From NCBI GenBank assembly GCA_003254905.1, contig QANU01034095.1, positions 225,144-289,143 of the forward strand: a stretch of 64,000 nt of DNA, in the 5' to 3' direction. The stretch comes from Nissolia schottii. Its lineage: Eukaryota; Streptophyta; Magnoliopsida; Fabales; Fabaceae. Positions 11,408 through 24,865 of the stretch are shown here, one piece after another. The notes beneath the pieces were generated by a model. That model had not been told where the DNA came from, did not search any database, and was given only the letters and a program-made list of their open reading frames with translations. The first letter of the stretch is position 1, and each line of letters starts with the position of its first letter. The position numbers and the translations under genes were made by a program.

Positions 11408-13948
11408 TCAATCACTTTTCACATCCTCTTCATCTTGCCTTGAAGGTTCATGCACCACTTCTAGTCCTCCACCATCATTTGCACCTCTCAAAGCTTGACT
11501 ATTACAAATTGAAGTTTCGCTAGTGTCCGTGTTCAGCCATGCTTCATGTAGCTGTAAGACATACTCCAAGTGCCACAACACCTCCCCCATTGTTGGCCGG
11601 CTCTTCCCATCGTCGGCGAGGCATTTCTCGGCTATCTCCCCAAACTTGGACAAGGATTCCGGGCAGTAGTTTCCGCTAAGATTAGGGTCAATGATTGTTC
11701 CAAGTGATTTCTGCCTTTGCCATCTCATTGCCCATTCTGCAAGGTTGATCTGATCTTTAGGCAAGGTTGGGTTTATCACAGCTCTAGCACAAACAACCTC
11801 AAACAACACAACCCCAAATGAGTAAACATCTGATTTCTCGGTCAACTGCTGCCTCCTGAAGTACTCCGGGTCAAGATAGCCAAAGCTTCCCTTCACAGCT
11901 GTGCTAACATGAGTATGGTCTAGTGCAGGTCCATCTTTGGATAAACCGAAATCAGCCATTTTGGCTACAAATTTCTCATCTAACAGTATGTTGGTTGTCT
12001 TGACATCCCTATGAATGATTCCACGCTCGGCTCCTGTGTGAAGGTAGTGGAGTCCCCTCGCAGCGCCGATGCATGCTTCTAGGCGCTGCTTCCAAGTTAA
12101 TGGCGGGAGATCACTCCCAAACAGGTGGCTCCTAAGAGTTCCATTGGCCATGTACTCATACACCAAAATCATTTCGTTTTTCTCTTCACAGAAACCAATC
12201 AAGGACACAAGGTGCCTGTGCCTGAGTTTGGAGAGCATATCGATTTCTGTCTCAAATTCGGTCAGGCCTTGCTCAGACTGCGGGTTGGCTCGCTTGATTG
12301 CAGCGGGGACACCATCATCAACCTCCCCCTTATACACCTTACCAAAGCCTCCAACACCAATCACCAAGCTCTCATCAAAGTTATTTGTTGCAGCATTGAT
12401 TTCTGCCAATGTGAAGCGCTTGCCACCTCTGGTTGAGAGCACAGATCCATATGCCTTTTGAGTTCCTGTCGATCCCTTGGCGCCAACGGTGCTGTTTACT
12501 GCAGCCCCAACAAGGAACAATGGTCGCCAACCTGGGGAGTTGTTTTTGGTATCTCCTGATTCTTTCTTCCAGCATTTGCAGAAACAGAAAACAAGAACAA
12601 TTACTACTGCAATTATGGCAATAGAAGCCAGACCTGCTCCAATTCCCACCCAAAGAACTCTTGCTTTTGATTTGCTTGCTGCAGTGCCAGCCGCGTCATC
12701 TCTATCCACGTAGGCAAGATTCCCGTTTCGGCTAAGCTTGAAAATCTCTAGTCCATTCATGAGGGCATCAGTTCCTGCCGCACCAGCAGCTGTATCAGGA
12801 CCCAGTTGAACCCAGAGTGTGTCAATCCTCGAGGACACGGTATCAAAATAATCCTGGTGATATGCTTTGTTCCTCCCTCCTGCTAGAACGAAAACATCAA
12901 CATTATCTGCAGCTGTCCGGTTGTTTATGTAGATCCTGAAAATCCTCTCATTCGCCTTGTCATAAATCAGCTCACAGAAATGTAACCGGACCAAATAATC
13001 GAAGTCAGGATCCACCTCGAATTTCCACGACATGTTAAATCTCTTGTCCAAATCTGGCGTGTTAGACATTGCCCTTGCAGTTTCATACACAAGGAGAGGA
13101 GCCACTGAAGTATCATTCACGGAAGCATACGTGATATTGGAACTGTTCTTAATTCCAGACCCAGCATTTTCCACAATCATATAGCTAGAATCCACTTCCC
13201 AACTCCTCCAAAGACCAGGATCCTGATCAGTTTGAATCTCAGGACCCCCAACATTTAATCTATACATAGTCTCCACTCCTCGCCCGGGCACATTTAAGTT
13301 CCCACCACTCCCACCAACTCTAGTGACCGAGCCAGAGAAAAGATCGCCTGCGACGGGGACAACTTCAATGGCATTGATGAACCCAAATGAGCGTCCGGTT
13401 GGAACAAACTCAATCACAAGCACATCTGCACTGATGTCCAGGATATACTCTTTAATCAAGGAGAACGAACTAGAATTCTTCCCCGAATTCTGCAACTCCA
13501 TATTCTTGCGGGATATCTTCTCCTGAACATTGAACTCAGAAAGCAGCTTCAGACCATTAGCCACCACGCCGAACGAGGACTCGTTCAAATCATACTCCTC
13601 ATCCACAAAGGGGCAGAAGTGGAACCTCACAAAGTAGTTCCCCTGAACAACCTTGATTGTGTAATTCGAGGAACCGGTGAAAACCCTGGCTGTTTTGTAG
13701 AGGGAATCATAGATGGAACTGCCACCTAATACAGAAGTGTTAACAACAACACCAGGGGAGCTGAGAGTGACATTGGTGTTGTTAGGGGCCATGTCCCCAA
13801 CCCATCTCCTACCATCCACATTCACAGAAGAATCTGAACCACTATCTATGAGAAAGGACTTTTGTTGAGCATGTGGTGTGCACACTGTCACCGAAACTAT
13901 CACCAAAATCAGCACACAAGAGAGTCCCTCCCCCAACACCTTCCCCAT
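11408..13948 (-). CDS. HERK2: CrRLK1L receptor-like kinase, HERCULES2-like
   Basis: Intronless gene of 846 aa. An in-frame upstream GTG lengthens the open frame by 6 codons, but the first ATG (13946-13948) gives a proper signal peptide (about residues 1-28), so I start there. Then come an extracellular malectin-like region with many N-glycosylation sequons (about 30-400), one transmembrane helix (about 431-460) and a cytosolic Ser/Thr kinase (about 520-795) with the glycine loop GVGGFGKVYKG, AIKRA lysine, IIHRDVKTTN and DFGLSK all intact. Family members sense wall integrity and RALF peptides at the plasma membrane. The kinase and the segment DLFSGSVTRVGGSGG fit Arabidopsis HERK2 (At1g30570, about 849 aa) best, and its place beside OLA1 agrees. 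It is probably active; the exact orthology rests on my memory of the family. Confidence 0.93.
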   Translation of the reverse strand: MGKVLGEGLSCVLILVIVSVTVCTPHAQQKSFLIDSGSDSSVNVDGRRWVGDMAPNNTNVTLSSPGVVVNTSVLGGSSIYDSLYKTARVFTGSSNYTIKVVQGNYFVRFHFCPFVDEEYDLNESSFGVVANGLKLLSEFNVQEKISRKNMELQNSGKNSSSFSLIKEYILDISADVLVIEFVPTGRSFGFINAIEVVPVAGDLFSGSVTRVGGSGGNLNVPGRGVETMYRLNVGGPEIQTDQDPGLWRSWEVDSSYMIVENAGSGIKNSSNITYASVNDTSVAPLLVYETARAMSNTPDLDKRFNMSWKFEVDPDFDYLVRLHFCELIYDKANERIFRIYINNRTAADNVDVFVLAGGRNKAYHQDYFDTVSSRIDTLWVQLGPDTAAGAAGTDALMNGLEIFKLSRNGNLAYVDRDDAAGTAASKSKARVLWVGIGAGLASIAIIAVVIVLVFCFCKCWKKESGDTKNNSPGWRPLFLVGAAVNSTVGAKGSTGTQKAYGSVLSTRGGKRFTLAEINAATNNFDESLVIGVGGFGKVYKGEVDDGVPAAIKRANPQSEQGLTEFETEIDMLSKLRHRHLVSLIGFCEEKNEMILVYEYMANGTLRSHLFGSDLPPLTWKQRLEACIGAARGLHYLHTGAERGIIHRDVKTTNILLDEKFVAKMADFGLSKDGPALDHTHVSTAVKGSFGYLDPEYFRRQQLTEKSDVYSFGVVLFEVVCARAVINPTLPKDQINLAEWAMRWQRQKSLGTIIDPNLSGNYCPESLSKFGEIAEKCLADDGKSRPTMGEVLWHLEYVLQLHEAWLNTDTSETSICNSQALRGANDGGGLEVVHEPSRQDEEDVKSD

Positions 13949-14500
13949 TATGGCTGTTCCCCCCACAACAGCACCTTTGAATTTATCTTCAAGAAAAGGA
14001 CCAAACTTTGCAAAAACCAGATAACAACTAAGAAGGCAAAATCAATATGGACCCAGAAAGCCAAACACTCCCCAATGACATAAACAACCCTTGTTCCCAA
14101 GATCTTGAGCAAGGAAATCAAGTTTAACAAGCCAGAAGAAGACTCATGAAGTGAGAGATATATCTAGAATAACAAAGAAGCATTCATGAATGGGAGAAAA
14201 AATTGTCCTTTGTTTTTTTGTTTCAAACCATTGGAGACACTACAGAAGAGTTGAGAAGGAAGTAAAAAAACGGAAAACCCACCTTCTGTTTATGCTTGAA
14301 TCAATCAAAATCTTCAAAAGACAAACACAGCAACCCACAGATCTGAACTTGAATTGGATTAAGAGACCAAAAAGGAAGAGGAATTTTGATGAAGTGGCAA
14401 AATGCAATGTGGGTTTTTGACAAGAGAGAAAAAAGACAACAACTTTTGCCTACCCAGTGATAAGGAATCCACAGAAAAATGGCACAAAGTCAGGGTGTGT
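13949..14500 (-). promoter_or_regulatory. Probable 5' leader and proximal promoter of the HERK2-like gene
   Basis: The 550 bases upstream of the receptor kinase start are richer in GC and purine than the flanking AT-rich DNA, as expected for a transcribed leader. The plus-strand open frames here (for example 14190-14420 and 14402-14740) have no protein-like composition. No TATA box or transcription start can be fixed by eye. Confidence 0.35.
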
Positions 14501-14759
14501 TACCCAAAATGGGGCTCTTCTGTCAATAAACAAATCAAAGGAAAACAGAACATGGTGGTTGTGGTTGGAAGGAGATTGGAAAAAGAAAATAATAAAAGTG
14601 GGTTTCAATTTCATTTCATCATCTGTGCCTTGGTTTTGTATCTTTTACCAAAAGCCAAAGAATCTGACACCATTAAATTGGATTACTTTATTGTATTTTC
14701 TTTTTCTTCTTTCTTTCTTCTAATAACTGTTGCATTATAATTGGTAACAGCTTCACATC

Positions 14760-17700
14760 TTCCCTTTGAAATTATGTCTCTAACAAAGATTTTTTTAATA
14801 TACAACTACTCAATTGAAATCTGAAAACTGTACTATGATGCAAATTACCTAGTTACACCCTTCTAGACTCACAAGTCAAAGTTAGCTCAGTGGAGAAGTT
14901 AAAAAAAGCTAGTGTCAATTTTTATTTTTATCAATTTGTTTTGTTTTGTTTCTACAAATTTTCTCTATCCTTAATTTTTGGAAATTAATTTGGTATGTTA
15001 TGAGTCTAAAACATATTATAAGGAGTGCTTACAAGCCAGAAAAAAAAAAGTAATCACCAGACTCGCATCAGTAGACATTCTGATCTTGTACCAAAATATA
15101 TATATTTTAGTATAATGTCAATATGAAAGAGTTTTAGGTATAAAAAAATGGATTTTACTCAGCGGGGCTAGCCAGGTTAGCTCATAAGTTTTAAAAAGTT
15201 GATTTTTCTTTATTGTAATTTTAGCATGTTTAGGTCAATCCAACCCATATTATTTGTAGTTACTAACTCTACTTGACCTCAACTCTTTCTTTAACCCCCG
15301 TGACAAAGTCTTCAATTTATGTATGAATCACAATTTCTATTTATGATCTAGATAATTTAAAATGACTCTATTAAGTATGTGTTGTATTCTTCTTTTTAGT
15401 TTAACATGTAAAAGCATTGAGTGTGTGTGTAAATATATATATATATATGTATATATATGTATATAATTATAATTTATTAAATTTATAAAAATACAAAAAA
15501 AAAATAATTACTTCATTTACTTTAAATTTAGCTCAAATGTTAATTTTCATTTTTTTTTCAAATTTTATGGTGGCTCACGAATTAACTTGCCAACTCGTGA
15601 ACATTTTAATAAATGAGGCGAACATGAATTTCTAACTCGCCTAAACAATCAACTTGACTCACCTCAACTCATTTAAATGCAAGTTATACGCGAGTTAACT
15701 TAACTTAGCTCAACTCATTTGTCATCTCTAAAGAATTTCATACAATTACTTTATTAAAAATTGATACAATGAAAAAATATTTTAACTCTCACACTTACCA
15801 TTTCAAAAATTTATTCTATATCCTCACAATATATTTAAGTTAATCTCTTAAATTCTCTTAATAGCATATTAACATATAACTAAATTTCTATGTAAAAATA
15901 ACAATCTAATTATTATGCGCTGATAATAGATTTTTTTTTTACATAGGAATTAAACTCAAAAAGTAAACTACCTGTTGCCTCAAAATTGAATAATAGGTAA
16001 TTAAAATAGTGTTAATGATTTGGTTATATTTTGTATAATGCATGGATTTAGTCAGACATTGAATAGGTGAGGAGGTGTTGGCACTTAGGGATAGGGATAG
16101 GGATAGGGATGGGGATGGGATGGGGTTTCCTCTCCCATTATTTGTGAGGTGGGTCACGTGGCTTTGTCCGGCAGATGATGAGCATTGCAATTATTCTATT
16201 ACCACTTTAAGATAAGTTGGTTATCTATATTCATTTGATGTGAGATATTGTATTTGATTTATGTTTTATTTATTATGTAATAAAACTTTTATGAGTTTAT
16301 ATTAAATAAAATATTATTTAATGATAAATAATGTGTGAATTGATACAAGTCTTATATTAGCGCATAATTTTTCTTTTCTTTCCAAATTGACCCTCATCTC
16401 CCTCCCCTCTCTCTCTAGATCATGCTGTCATGTACTTTGTCTTATTTCCGTACTGACAGTACCCCTGCAATGGGTCCTTTGTCATTTTTGCCAAGAGACA
16501 CTGAATCATGCCACATCGCTCGCCAGTTGTTGTACCCTTCCATTTTTAACCTTCGCTCACCGCAACCTGCGCTGCGCTACATTTAATAACATTATTATAT
16601 CCATCCATTTCATATGTGGGATTACATGATACAATAAAATGAGATTTATTGGAAGGGCTATTTGCTAAGATTGAAACTGGGGTAATTATTCTTGCACATT
16701 TAGATTATTTTTATAAATTCAAATTTACGGACTCAGCATTTTTTAATTGTCTTATCATAATTATTCACGCGCCTCAAATATAATAATTTCCGAGATAATC
16801 GCAAATCAAATAACCATTCTACATATTCTCTCTCAATTTGATTCTAGAGATTTTTTTTCGTTTTTGTTTTTTCGTTTTTACCGATCACTGTGATTGTGTC
16901 TAAGCATGTAACAAACACACTCATGATGGGTGAGAGTATGAGACGTTTTTCTCCTTCTTTTAAGCTACACAGTATTAGACTTAATTTATAATTAGTGTGT
17001 AACTACCAGGTGTTCAAAAATTGAGACTCTTGAATCTATCATAAGAGATTTTATTCAATGAAATTTGAATATGCTATCATGTTCTTTTAAGAAAGATTTT
17101 TCTTTCTCGTAAATATATATATATATATATATGAGATTTATTATATGATAAATCCGAGAGAGAATTTTTCTAAGTACAAAGATGATTTTTTTCACAAATA
17201 TAATACATTGAATGTGTTAAGAGTTTCAAAATTTTCTATTCTTGAATTATTAACAAGTGATCTTATTTTATACATAAGTAACATTAAGGTTTAAATTTTT
17301 AGCTTTATGCATACTACTCAAATCTCTCATCACAAAATAATTTCTAATGACTTCTTAACAAGCGATCATAGAGTATTTGTTAGCAAAATTCTTATTATAA
17401 AGAAAATAAAAATACTTACAAGAATTTGTATGTACAAAAAAATTATATGATTTCTTAAGGTTTTATTTGCGAGGGGTTTAGAAAGAGAAGGAAAGGGAAG
17501 TGAGTATTTTTCAAAATTTTGAAAGGAAATAATGTAATTTTGATGGATCTCAAGCAAGGTTGAAATAATTAGGCTAAGAATAAAAGATGGCAGCAGTTGG
17601 TTCATGGGGTTGGCATCTCAAACAGTTGCAAAGGGGACAATGAAGCTGGCTAATTGGAGGTTTTGTGATATATGCAACTATTTGGAAAGTTTTCATGTTA

Positions 17701-19240
17701 GGTTTTGAGTTAGGGTTGCATGTGATTTTTCCTTATTTATCACGACAATGGAAAAAATGTCGAGTATCCTAAGTTTTAGAGAATAGTGTTAAAAGGTCAC
17801 TTGAAGTTTGTGTAATTGAAAACCCCAGTTCTACATTTCAAAGTAAGATTGAGACACATTGCCATAAGAAAATAGTTATACCCCTATTTCATCTCTAAAA
17901 TTTTACCTGAATTTCCACTGTAAAGGCCCTCACGAGAGTCAATAAACCATATTATAATAGACATTAGAGACACAAGAATTTTAAAACAACTTTACTAGAT
18001 TTAAAAGGCAAATGAAACACTGAACTAAATTAAAACTTCGCCCAAACAGTATAGATATTTTTTTCAAAAAAAAATCCTTTAGCATCCAAAGATAAGACAG
18101 GCAATATATGATCTTTCATTGACCAACTCATGAGGCAATACATATTAGCATTTATTGCATTGTTACTCAATTAAATCTTGTAACATAAATTGACTCTCAA
18201 ACCCACTACTTAAAAAATCATTCAAAAAAACGATTTGATTGAATAACAATGTAAAAAAAGTTCATAGTATTAGTGCATAGCAATTATTATTTATATCATC
18301 TGACGACATTGTTCTCTTGCTAAAAATATGCTAAAATCAAATTTACCGAATTGCTAATTCAAGCCTAATTTATTCAACCCGACATATCCTTGCACGGAGC
18401 AAAGATGACTAGTCTCAGAGCATCTACAATAATTACCATTTTAAACACACTAATGCTTGTGATGCAAAACTATCAATAAGCCATCCAGTATCTACCAATT
18501 CAAATTACACATCTATTCAAAGAAGAAAAGAAAATATACAAATTCTATCCATATAGAAAACAAACTATGCATTACAGAGTGATAAGGCTAATGTATGGTT
18601 TGTGGTTCTCCTAGAACAAAGATATATAAAGCATTCGTGTATGGCAAAAACAAAGGTGTGTTGGAATCTTTTCTGTTGCTGTTTTTTTCCTTAACGATTC
18701 AGGGGAACAAATATCCAGAAGCTAAACATCAGCTAGCTGTTTGTAACTGTACAACTCTTCACCTGTATCCATTAGAATATTAGAACTTTTAAACAAGAGA
18801 ATATATAGCATAGTAATTTAACAGAGAACAGCATGAACCAAAATAATTGATACAAACAGCATTGTTGATGTTCTACAGAAACAGATATGAAAAGTGTACC
18901 ACAACCGACATGAAAAAGAAAATGCAACTACCAGAACAGACTAACGTGGGGCCATGTAGAGGACCACACGAGAATCTAATTATCGGTAAAAATCAACAAA
19001 TGACCAAGTGCATGTTTGATAACAACTTTTTTTTTGGGAAAATAATCGCTTAATATTCAAAAGGTGTCTCAGAAAACGTTGGATTATGAGTTGTTTTAAA
19101 CCCAAAATAAGCTAACCCTATCATGCACCAAGTCATGTGAAATTTTCACTTCAGATGATCCATTCTTGATCCAGAGATGAAAAAAATGAACCAATTACGA
19201 CTGTGCTTCCTAATAATTTGCTTGTGATTCTCCACATCCA
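14760..19240. other. AT-rich intergenic region between HERK2 and WAP
   Basis: No gene recognised. It contains AT microsatellites (15435-15465 and 17117-17132), a GGGATA-type hexamer run at 16087-16126, and otherwise low-complexity AT-rich sequence. The open frames inside are short and have no conserved motif. The last part (about 18600-19368) probably includes the WAP 3' untranslated region. Confidence 0.5.
16087..16126 (+). repeat. Short GGGATA/GGGAT minisatellite
   Basis: Four to five tandem copies of GGGATA pass into GGGGATGGGAT-type variants. The unit is not the plant telomere repeat TTTAGGG. It sits in intergenic DNA and could form G-rich secondary structure. Confidence 0.7.
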
Positions 19241-19368
19241 GTGGTTGATCACTTCCGGATCACCAGTAATGATTTCATCATCACTACTTCTAGGTTTTGC
19301 CAACCCAGAGCACAGACTGGTACAGTTTGCCTCGACAAGGTGACACGGTCAAATTTACCTGGCCTGGT

Positions 19369-22300
19369 TTAAACAAGTTTTCTAGACTCTCCTTTCAGTT
19401 GTCTTCTTACAAGCTCCAGAATTGCGGTAATCTGCAAGATAAATGGCTAATTATGGGAAATAGTTTCATATTGGAACTTAAGGAGATCAAGCGGTACATA
19501 ATATTTTATACAATTAACATTCTTCATGAAGAACGGACTAGTTATTTAAATACATACAACTGGTTAAGAAAACTATATCCCCTAATGTTTCTTTCTTTAA
19601 AGTTGCAACACAAATCTAATAGGACACCAAAAACAGTAAAAGCCTCCCAATGGAGCTTCATCAGTAGTTAACTAATCAGACAGAATTCTTAGCTGAATGC
19701 CGGTGTTGAGTTAGCTAGCTAGCTGAGTAGCTGTACATAGTTCTATAAAACTTCTATTTGTACTACTCTACAAAGTTGGCCTGCAATTTTATCATACGAT
19801 TACACTAATAGGTTGTACAAATACTATACAATCTTATATCCTGCGTGGTAAACAATTGTAACTCAATTCCATGCTCATTCCAACAAATGAGGATGAGAGA
19901 CTCCTATGCGTGTTAGCCAAAAAAAAGCTGCTATTTCAGGATTCATTAAACATAACTAGGAATGGTGTGCGGTATCTCATTTCATCCTACAGGTGAGATT
20001 GGGATTCATTACTCCGTGTAATGAGATTTAATTTTTCCTTTCCCAATATATTATTTATTTTTTTGGGGCAAAATGACAACGACTAGACCACCCATTTAAA
20101 ATTTGAACTTTTCCCCACAAATAAAATGTTCTTTTTTAGCAAAACTTTTTCTTGTTATACAAGTATAGAAAAATTAAATTTGAGCATATTTCTTAATAAT
20201 GTATGATTGATATTACATTACATACATGATATACGTGAGAAAATTAAACCTCAATTCTATACAAACATTAAATAGGTGTGCAGAAAGGGATGGACTCTTA
20301 CCCCAGGGTAATGCTGTAATATGGGTGAATAATGATCAAGTGCAATGTATATTCTTTCAAGGAGGCAAAGAAAACTTTCTACCTCATCCCCCAAAAGATC
20401 AACCTGAAACTCCAGATGACCAACGTAAGAGGAAAGCATACATAGGGTTAATTACATACTACTAATGTATTAAAATAGAAAAAAAATATATAAAAAAATG
20501 CATCCCATTTAAGTTTAGATACCTTTCAAGTTCGATATTAAACCGTACGTCATGGATAGCCAAAATTTTACACCATAAACCTGATATGCAGGCCCTTTTC
20601 ACAAATATATTCACAATATCACCCCCCACCCACGCACCCCAACCCACCCACCAAAAAAAGCACTGTCTAGTATTGATACTGAAAGTTATTGACATGAATT
20701 GGAGCAAATATTAGGTCAAGAGGTTATAGCATCAAGTATGATTCAAAACGCATTTTACTAATACAATGTTAATGTTTCTAATTACATACCTCTGTCTCAG
20801 CCTTAGCAAGATCAGAACATTTTGATTCTAGCCTTTGCTTGTACACCAATCCCGTGGTTTTAAGTATATTAGCTTTGTTATTGAGCCAACAGAACTCAGA
20901 ACGCGCGTTTTCAAGCCTGAAAAGAAGATAACATATATGACTTGGTTCTGGCCATAAGAATTCCAAATAGATTTTTTTTTTTCAAAATAAAAGAAAAAAT
21001 TTATTAGATAAAGACAAACATATGTACACAAGATTGGAGGATAAGAAATCCTCAACAAATAAAATTGGTAAAGAAAAATCCAAATTGAAATTCAAAAATA
21101 AAAAACAAAGCAAATATTCATACATGACTTCAATTAATTGTTTTCCACCTATTCATAGAATAAAAAAGTGTACATGAAAATGGGACATTTCTATGAGATA
21201 ACCATGAAAAACTATAAAGATATCTTTGTACAATTTAAGATTAAGATTACTACAAATCATTTAACATTTTTTTTTTAATAAAAACTGTAGGCCATTCAAT
21301 ATCAATGGTTAATTCTCATTCCCAGCACCAGGTCACTGCGTAGATGAAATAATTAAATATTATTTAAAATCAAGGTCAGCTCAAATGACAACTCTTTCTG
21401 GTACATATAATAAGCTCAGAGCAATCTGAAGGCATTTGTCAAAAGAAAATGCATTTTTTCACAAATTAACAGGTGCAGTTTGTATTTGGCTTAAAAGTTC
21501 AGGAAAGGTTTCAAAAACAAAGGAAATTAAGTTGATTCCAAAATTGTTCCTTCAAACAAGTAGATGCTTCACACATTCAGAATAGTCCATACTCCAAACG
21601 TAATCGCACACCTTATGAGTTATGACCTTGCTGGTATGCAAAAGCTTAAACACTTCATTATTGACAGAAGACCACATAAAATGGCTTAAAAGAGAGAATC
21701 AACCAAAGCAACCATAAAAAACAGCAGTTTACCACAAATTTGTAAACACTGAATTAGAAAAGAAGGGCTTCACAACATTATTGCATACCTCAAACAATTT
21801 CGAGAAATATCTTCATTTACTCTAGCTTCAAAATCAGTAACCATTGTGACCAATTTATGAATGAGATCAACAGTCGATTCCATTTGCTTTCTGGTCTTCC
21901 TTTCTTTTGCCTCAATCAGTTCTAATGCATCTTGTTTCTTTTGAGTATCAACAAGAAGCACCCTTCTTTCTTCATCAAGTTCTCTAAGCTCCTTTATTCT
22001 TTGTTCGTGATTTTGATGTAACTTGTGTATTTGCTCCTTGTGCAGTTCAATTTCCTTGGATACTGCACCTAGGTCACACTTGGTTACATTCAACTCTCTA
22101 TTTTTCTCTGCAATCAGTTTCTGTTGCTGATCTGTCTCATCTCTTAAAAAGTTAAGCTGCTCAGAGGCCAACTCCATCTTTTGCTTCTCTCGTATCAATG
22201 CATCTGTTGCCTCCTGTGCTGACTTCTCCTTTTCTTCCACTACTGATTTCAACATAAGCATTTCTTGTTTTAGTTTCTCTTTCTTAGCAGCTTCCAATTT

Positions 22301-24076
22301 TAATGCGTCGTTTGCATCCACCAAAGCTTCTTTAAATATAATATGATTAATATCTAATAGCTCTTGCATCATAGTTGATGCCATATCCGCTTCCTCAATT
22401 TCCAACCCGCAAGAGGCTTGAGTATTGTGAGCAGTTTCTTTTAATATTATTTCATATATTCCTTCCATGAAACTGTTCTTCAGGCGTAATTCTTCAGTTA
22501 TGCATTTGAATTCACTTGTAATACCTTCAAAGAGACATTTATATATATCTTGAATAACTGAGACTCCAGACTCTGCGTCCCCTATATCATCCTCAAGCTT
22601 TCGAATAGTTTGTAACATTTTTTTCTCGGCCAGTTGTTGCAGTGACAATTTCTCCATAGCTGCAGAAAGCTGAGAAGAAAGACTCTTGAACTCCTTTTTC
22701 TTATCCGTTAGCATGTCCTTCAGCTGATGATTCTCCAAGTGTAAGAAATCCAGTCTATCCTTTAAACTGCTAAGAGATTCAAAGTTTTCACTGAATTGAT
22801 GCATTTTCTCATTTCCAATAAGGATTTCATCCAATTTTGAGATAACATTAGGGATCTTTTTCTTCAACAAATCGAAGTCCTTGTCCTTCTTCAATGGTAA
22901 AGAAGAATTTCTTTCTTTCAAATTCAATAGCTCCCGCTTTAGGCGAAAATTTTCTTCAGTCATCTCTTGAACTTGACATTCATGGTTTCTTTTCATCTTA
23001 GTTATCTCAGAATTAAAATGGGTAACCACTTCCTCTGTAGACAAGTGCTTTAATGAGGAATGATCCAAGTTCTCAGGCTTATTATTCTTTGAGTCCTGCT
23101 GTTTGCCATTCTCTTCAAACGTTGAAGGAGATATATGATTTGTTGAAAGCTTACAGTGGAAATGGTCAGACCTCTTATTATGACACCATTCTTCGCCATT
23201 CTCCAAGGAACCATGAGAAATAAGCTGCCCAGTTTCAAGAACAGATAGTGTTTTGAAAATTGAATCCAATTCTTGACGCAAACTTGAGATCTCTTTATGT
23301 TGGTTAAAACAATTTCTACTTTCAGAGTCATAAAGGTCCAATAGCTTATGTTCAAACTCCTGTTGCAAACTCCAGATACAATTGCTGATCACCATCCTTT
23401 CAATTTCTGATTGAAACTCCAGCTCCTCCTGCCATTCAGAAAGTGATGCCTTTGATAACTGATCCATAACTTGAATTCTTCGGCAGAAATTGTCTAGAGT
23501 ATCATTTAGACTTTCAAAAGTTTTATCAAAATAAATCCACCTTTCTGGTACATTCTCTTGCAGAATACCACTTAAACCCACCAAATCAGAACCTGAACTA
23601 ATTCTTCTGATGGAACTAGGCCCTCTTATTTTATTTATTTCCTTCTTGAGCTGCTTTAACTTCTCATTGACTGCAATCTTAAGACTATCCACAGATTCCA
23701 TCAGTCTATCCTGCTCTGTAACATTACCTGAAAGGTGATATGCAAAAGCTTCATGGGGTTCATGACAAGGTGCAGAAGAGCACGATGTTTTAGTTTCATC
23801 TGAACCCACATGGCAATTATGTAGCATTTGCTTTAGCTCAACCACCTCCAATTCTTTCTTGGCGATTCTCTCAGCTGCCTGCTGCTCAACAGCATTAACC
23901 ATACCCTTTATGACAGAGTCACTCACCATCCTTGAGATGGTCAACCGCTCATCAATGTCCAGCCAAAACGATTCCATTTCCTCAAGTATATGATCGCCCA
24001 AACTCTCATTTTCCTTGCCATATTCACTACCCTCATTTTCCTTACCATTATCGCCAGTCCACTCACCACCATCCAT
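19369..24076 (-). CDS. WAP: WPP domain-associated protein (long coiled-coil protein), 4 coding exons
   Basis: Coding exons: 21789-24076, 20790-20916, 20302-20403, 19369-19431, all GT-AG and in frame, giving about 859 aa ending in SRKLV. The N-terminal part has the acidic stretch [15 protein letters not shown] and the conserved segment [20 protein letters not shown] followed by [19 protein letters not shown]. The rest is nearly all heptad-rich coiled coil (long E/K/L runs from about residue 350 to 770). The last exon encodes [15 protein letters not shown]. This layout matches tomato WAP and Arabidopsis At2g34730, a partner of WPP-domain proteins at the nuclear envelope and Golgi. The large open frame extends 14 codons upstream from a TTG; the first ATG is at 24076 and I use it. 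An intron and 5' exon lie upstream. Confidence 0.88.
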
Positions 24077-24120
24077 AACAGCAAAACTCTCCAGTATCGG
24101 CTGCTTCCTTGTAAACAAGA

Positions 24121-24585
24121 ATCAGCAGCTTGGAGTCATTCAGGTCAAACCCAGTACACTGCCAAAGGTTTGAAACACAAGAGAAATTGATACAAATCCC
24201 AATGGAGCCGAACAAAGAGAGAGAGAGAGATGCACCATCACACTTACTACAATACCTGTTAATCAGCAGCCGTACATGATTCAGTAGTACCGGAAAACAA
24301 ACTGTATTAAGTAAAAATGGTTCTGACCCCAAAATCAGTAGTATCCAAGCATCAGCAGCTTGGAGTCATTCAAGTCAAACCCAGCAACACTGCCAAAGTT
24401 AGAAACACGAAAAAACTTTATACAATTACAAATACACCCAAACATAGCGAAAGAGTTGCATAATCAAACTCACTACAATACCTATTTCATCAATAGCACA
24501 CGATTCAGCAGCAGTATTGTCAAACAAATTGAGGAAGAAAAAATCAAACAGGAAGGGCCTGACCCCAAAATCACGAAGAGTCCCA
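24121..24585. repeat. 230-bp imperfect tandem duplication in the WAP 5' leader/intron
   Basis: Two head-to-tail copies start at 24121 and 24351, each opening with ATCAGCAGCTTGGAGTCATT. They share further blocks in the same order: GTCAAACCCAG, ACTGCCAAAG, ACTACAATACCT and CTGACCCCAAAATCA. Divergence is moderate, with small indels and a GA microsatellite (24219-24230) in the first copy only. The region lies between the WAP start codon and its probable 5' untranslated exon, so both copies are likely intronic or leader sequence. Confidence 0.9.
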
Positions 24586-24865
24586 ATCTTTACTCCCAAA
24601 ATCACCCCGAAGCAATAGCTGAGCACACCCTTTATCTGCTTCTCTTTGCTAACATGGTTTCTTTTCAAATTATTTTTTCCATGCACTAATAAGACCCAGG
24701 ACCAGGAGCTGAAATGCAAAAGGAGAATCGAAAAATCAAGCTTCAGAGTTAGTTAAATTGGAGCTGAAATGCAGATTGAAGCTTCAAACGAGAACCTCAA
24801 AACCCTCCCAAAGAGAAAAACGGCGACAAATTTCAACGGAAGCAGAAACTTACTGGTGTTGTTAC

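Noticed and set aside
12069-12713. Several open frames antisense to the HERK2-like gene
   Set aside because: They are shadows of the strongly conserved kinase coding sequence on the other strand.
13949-13966. Six-codon N-terminal extension of the HERK2-like protein
   Set aside because: It would start at GTG; the downstream ATG begins directly before the signal peptide.
16087-16126. Interstitial telomere repeat
   Set aside because: The unit is GGGATA/GGGAT, not TTTAGGG, and the run is very short.
24077-24118. 14-codon N-terminal extension of WAP
   Set aside because: It would start at TTG; the first ATG is at 24076.
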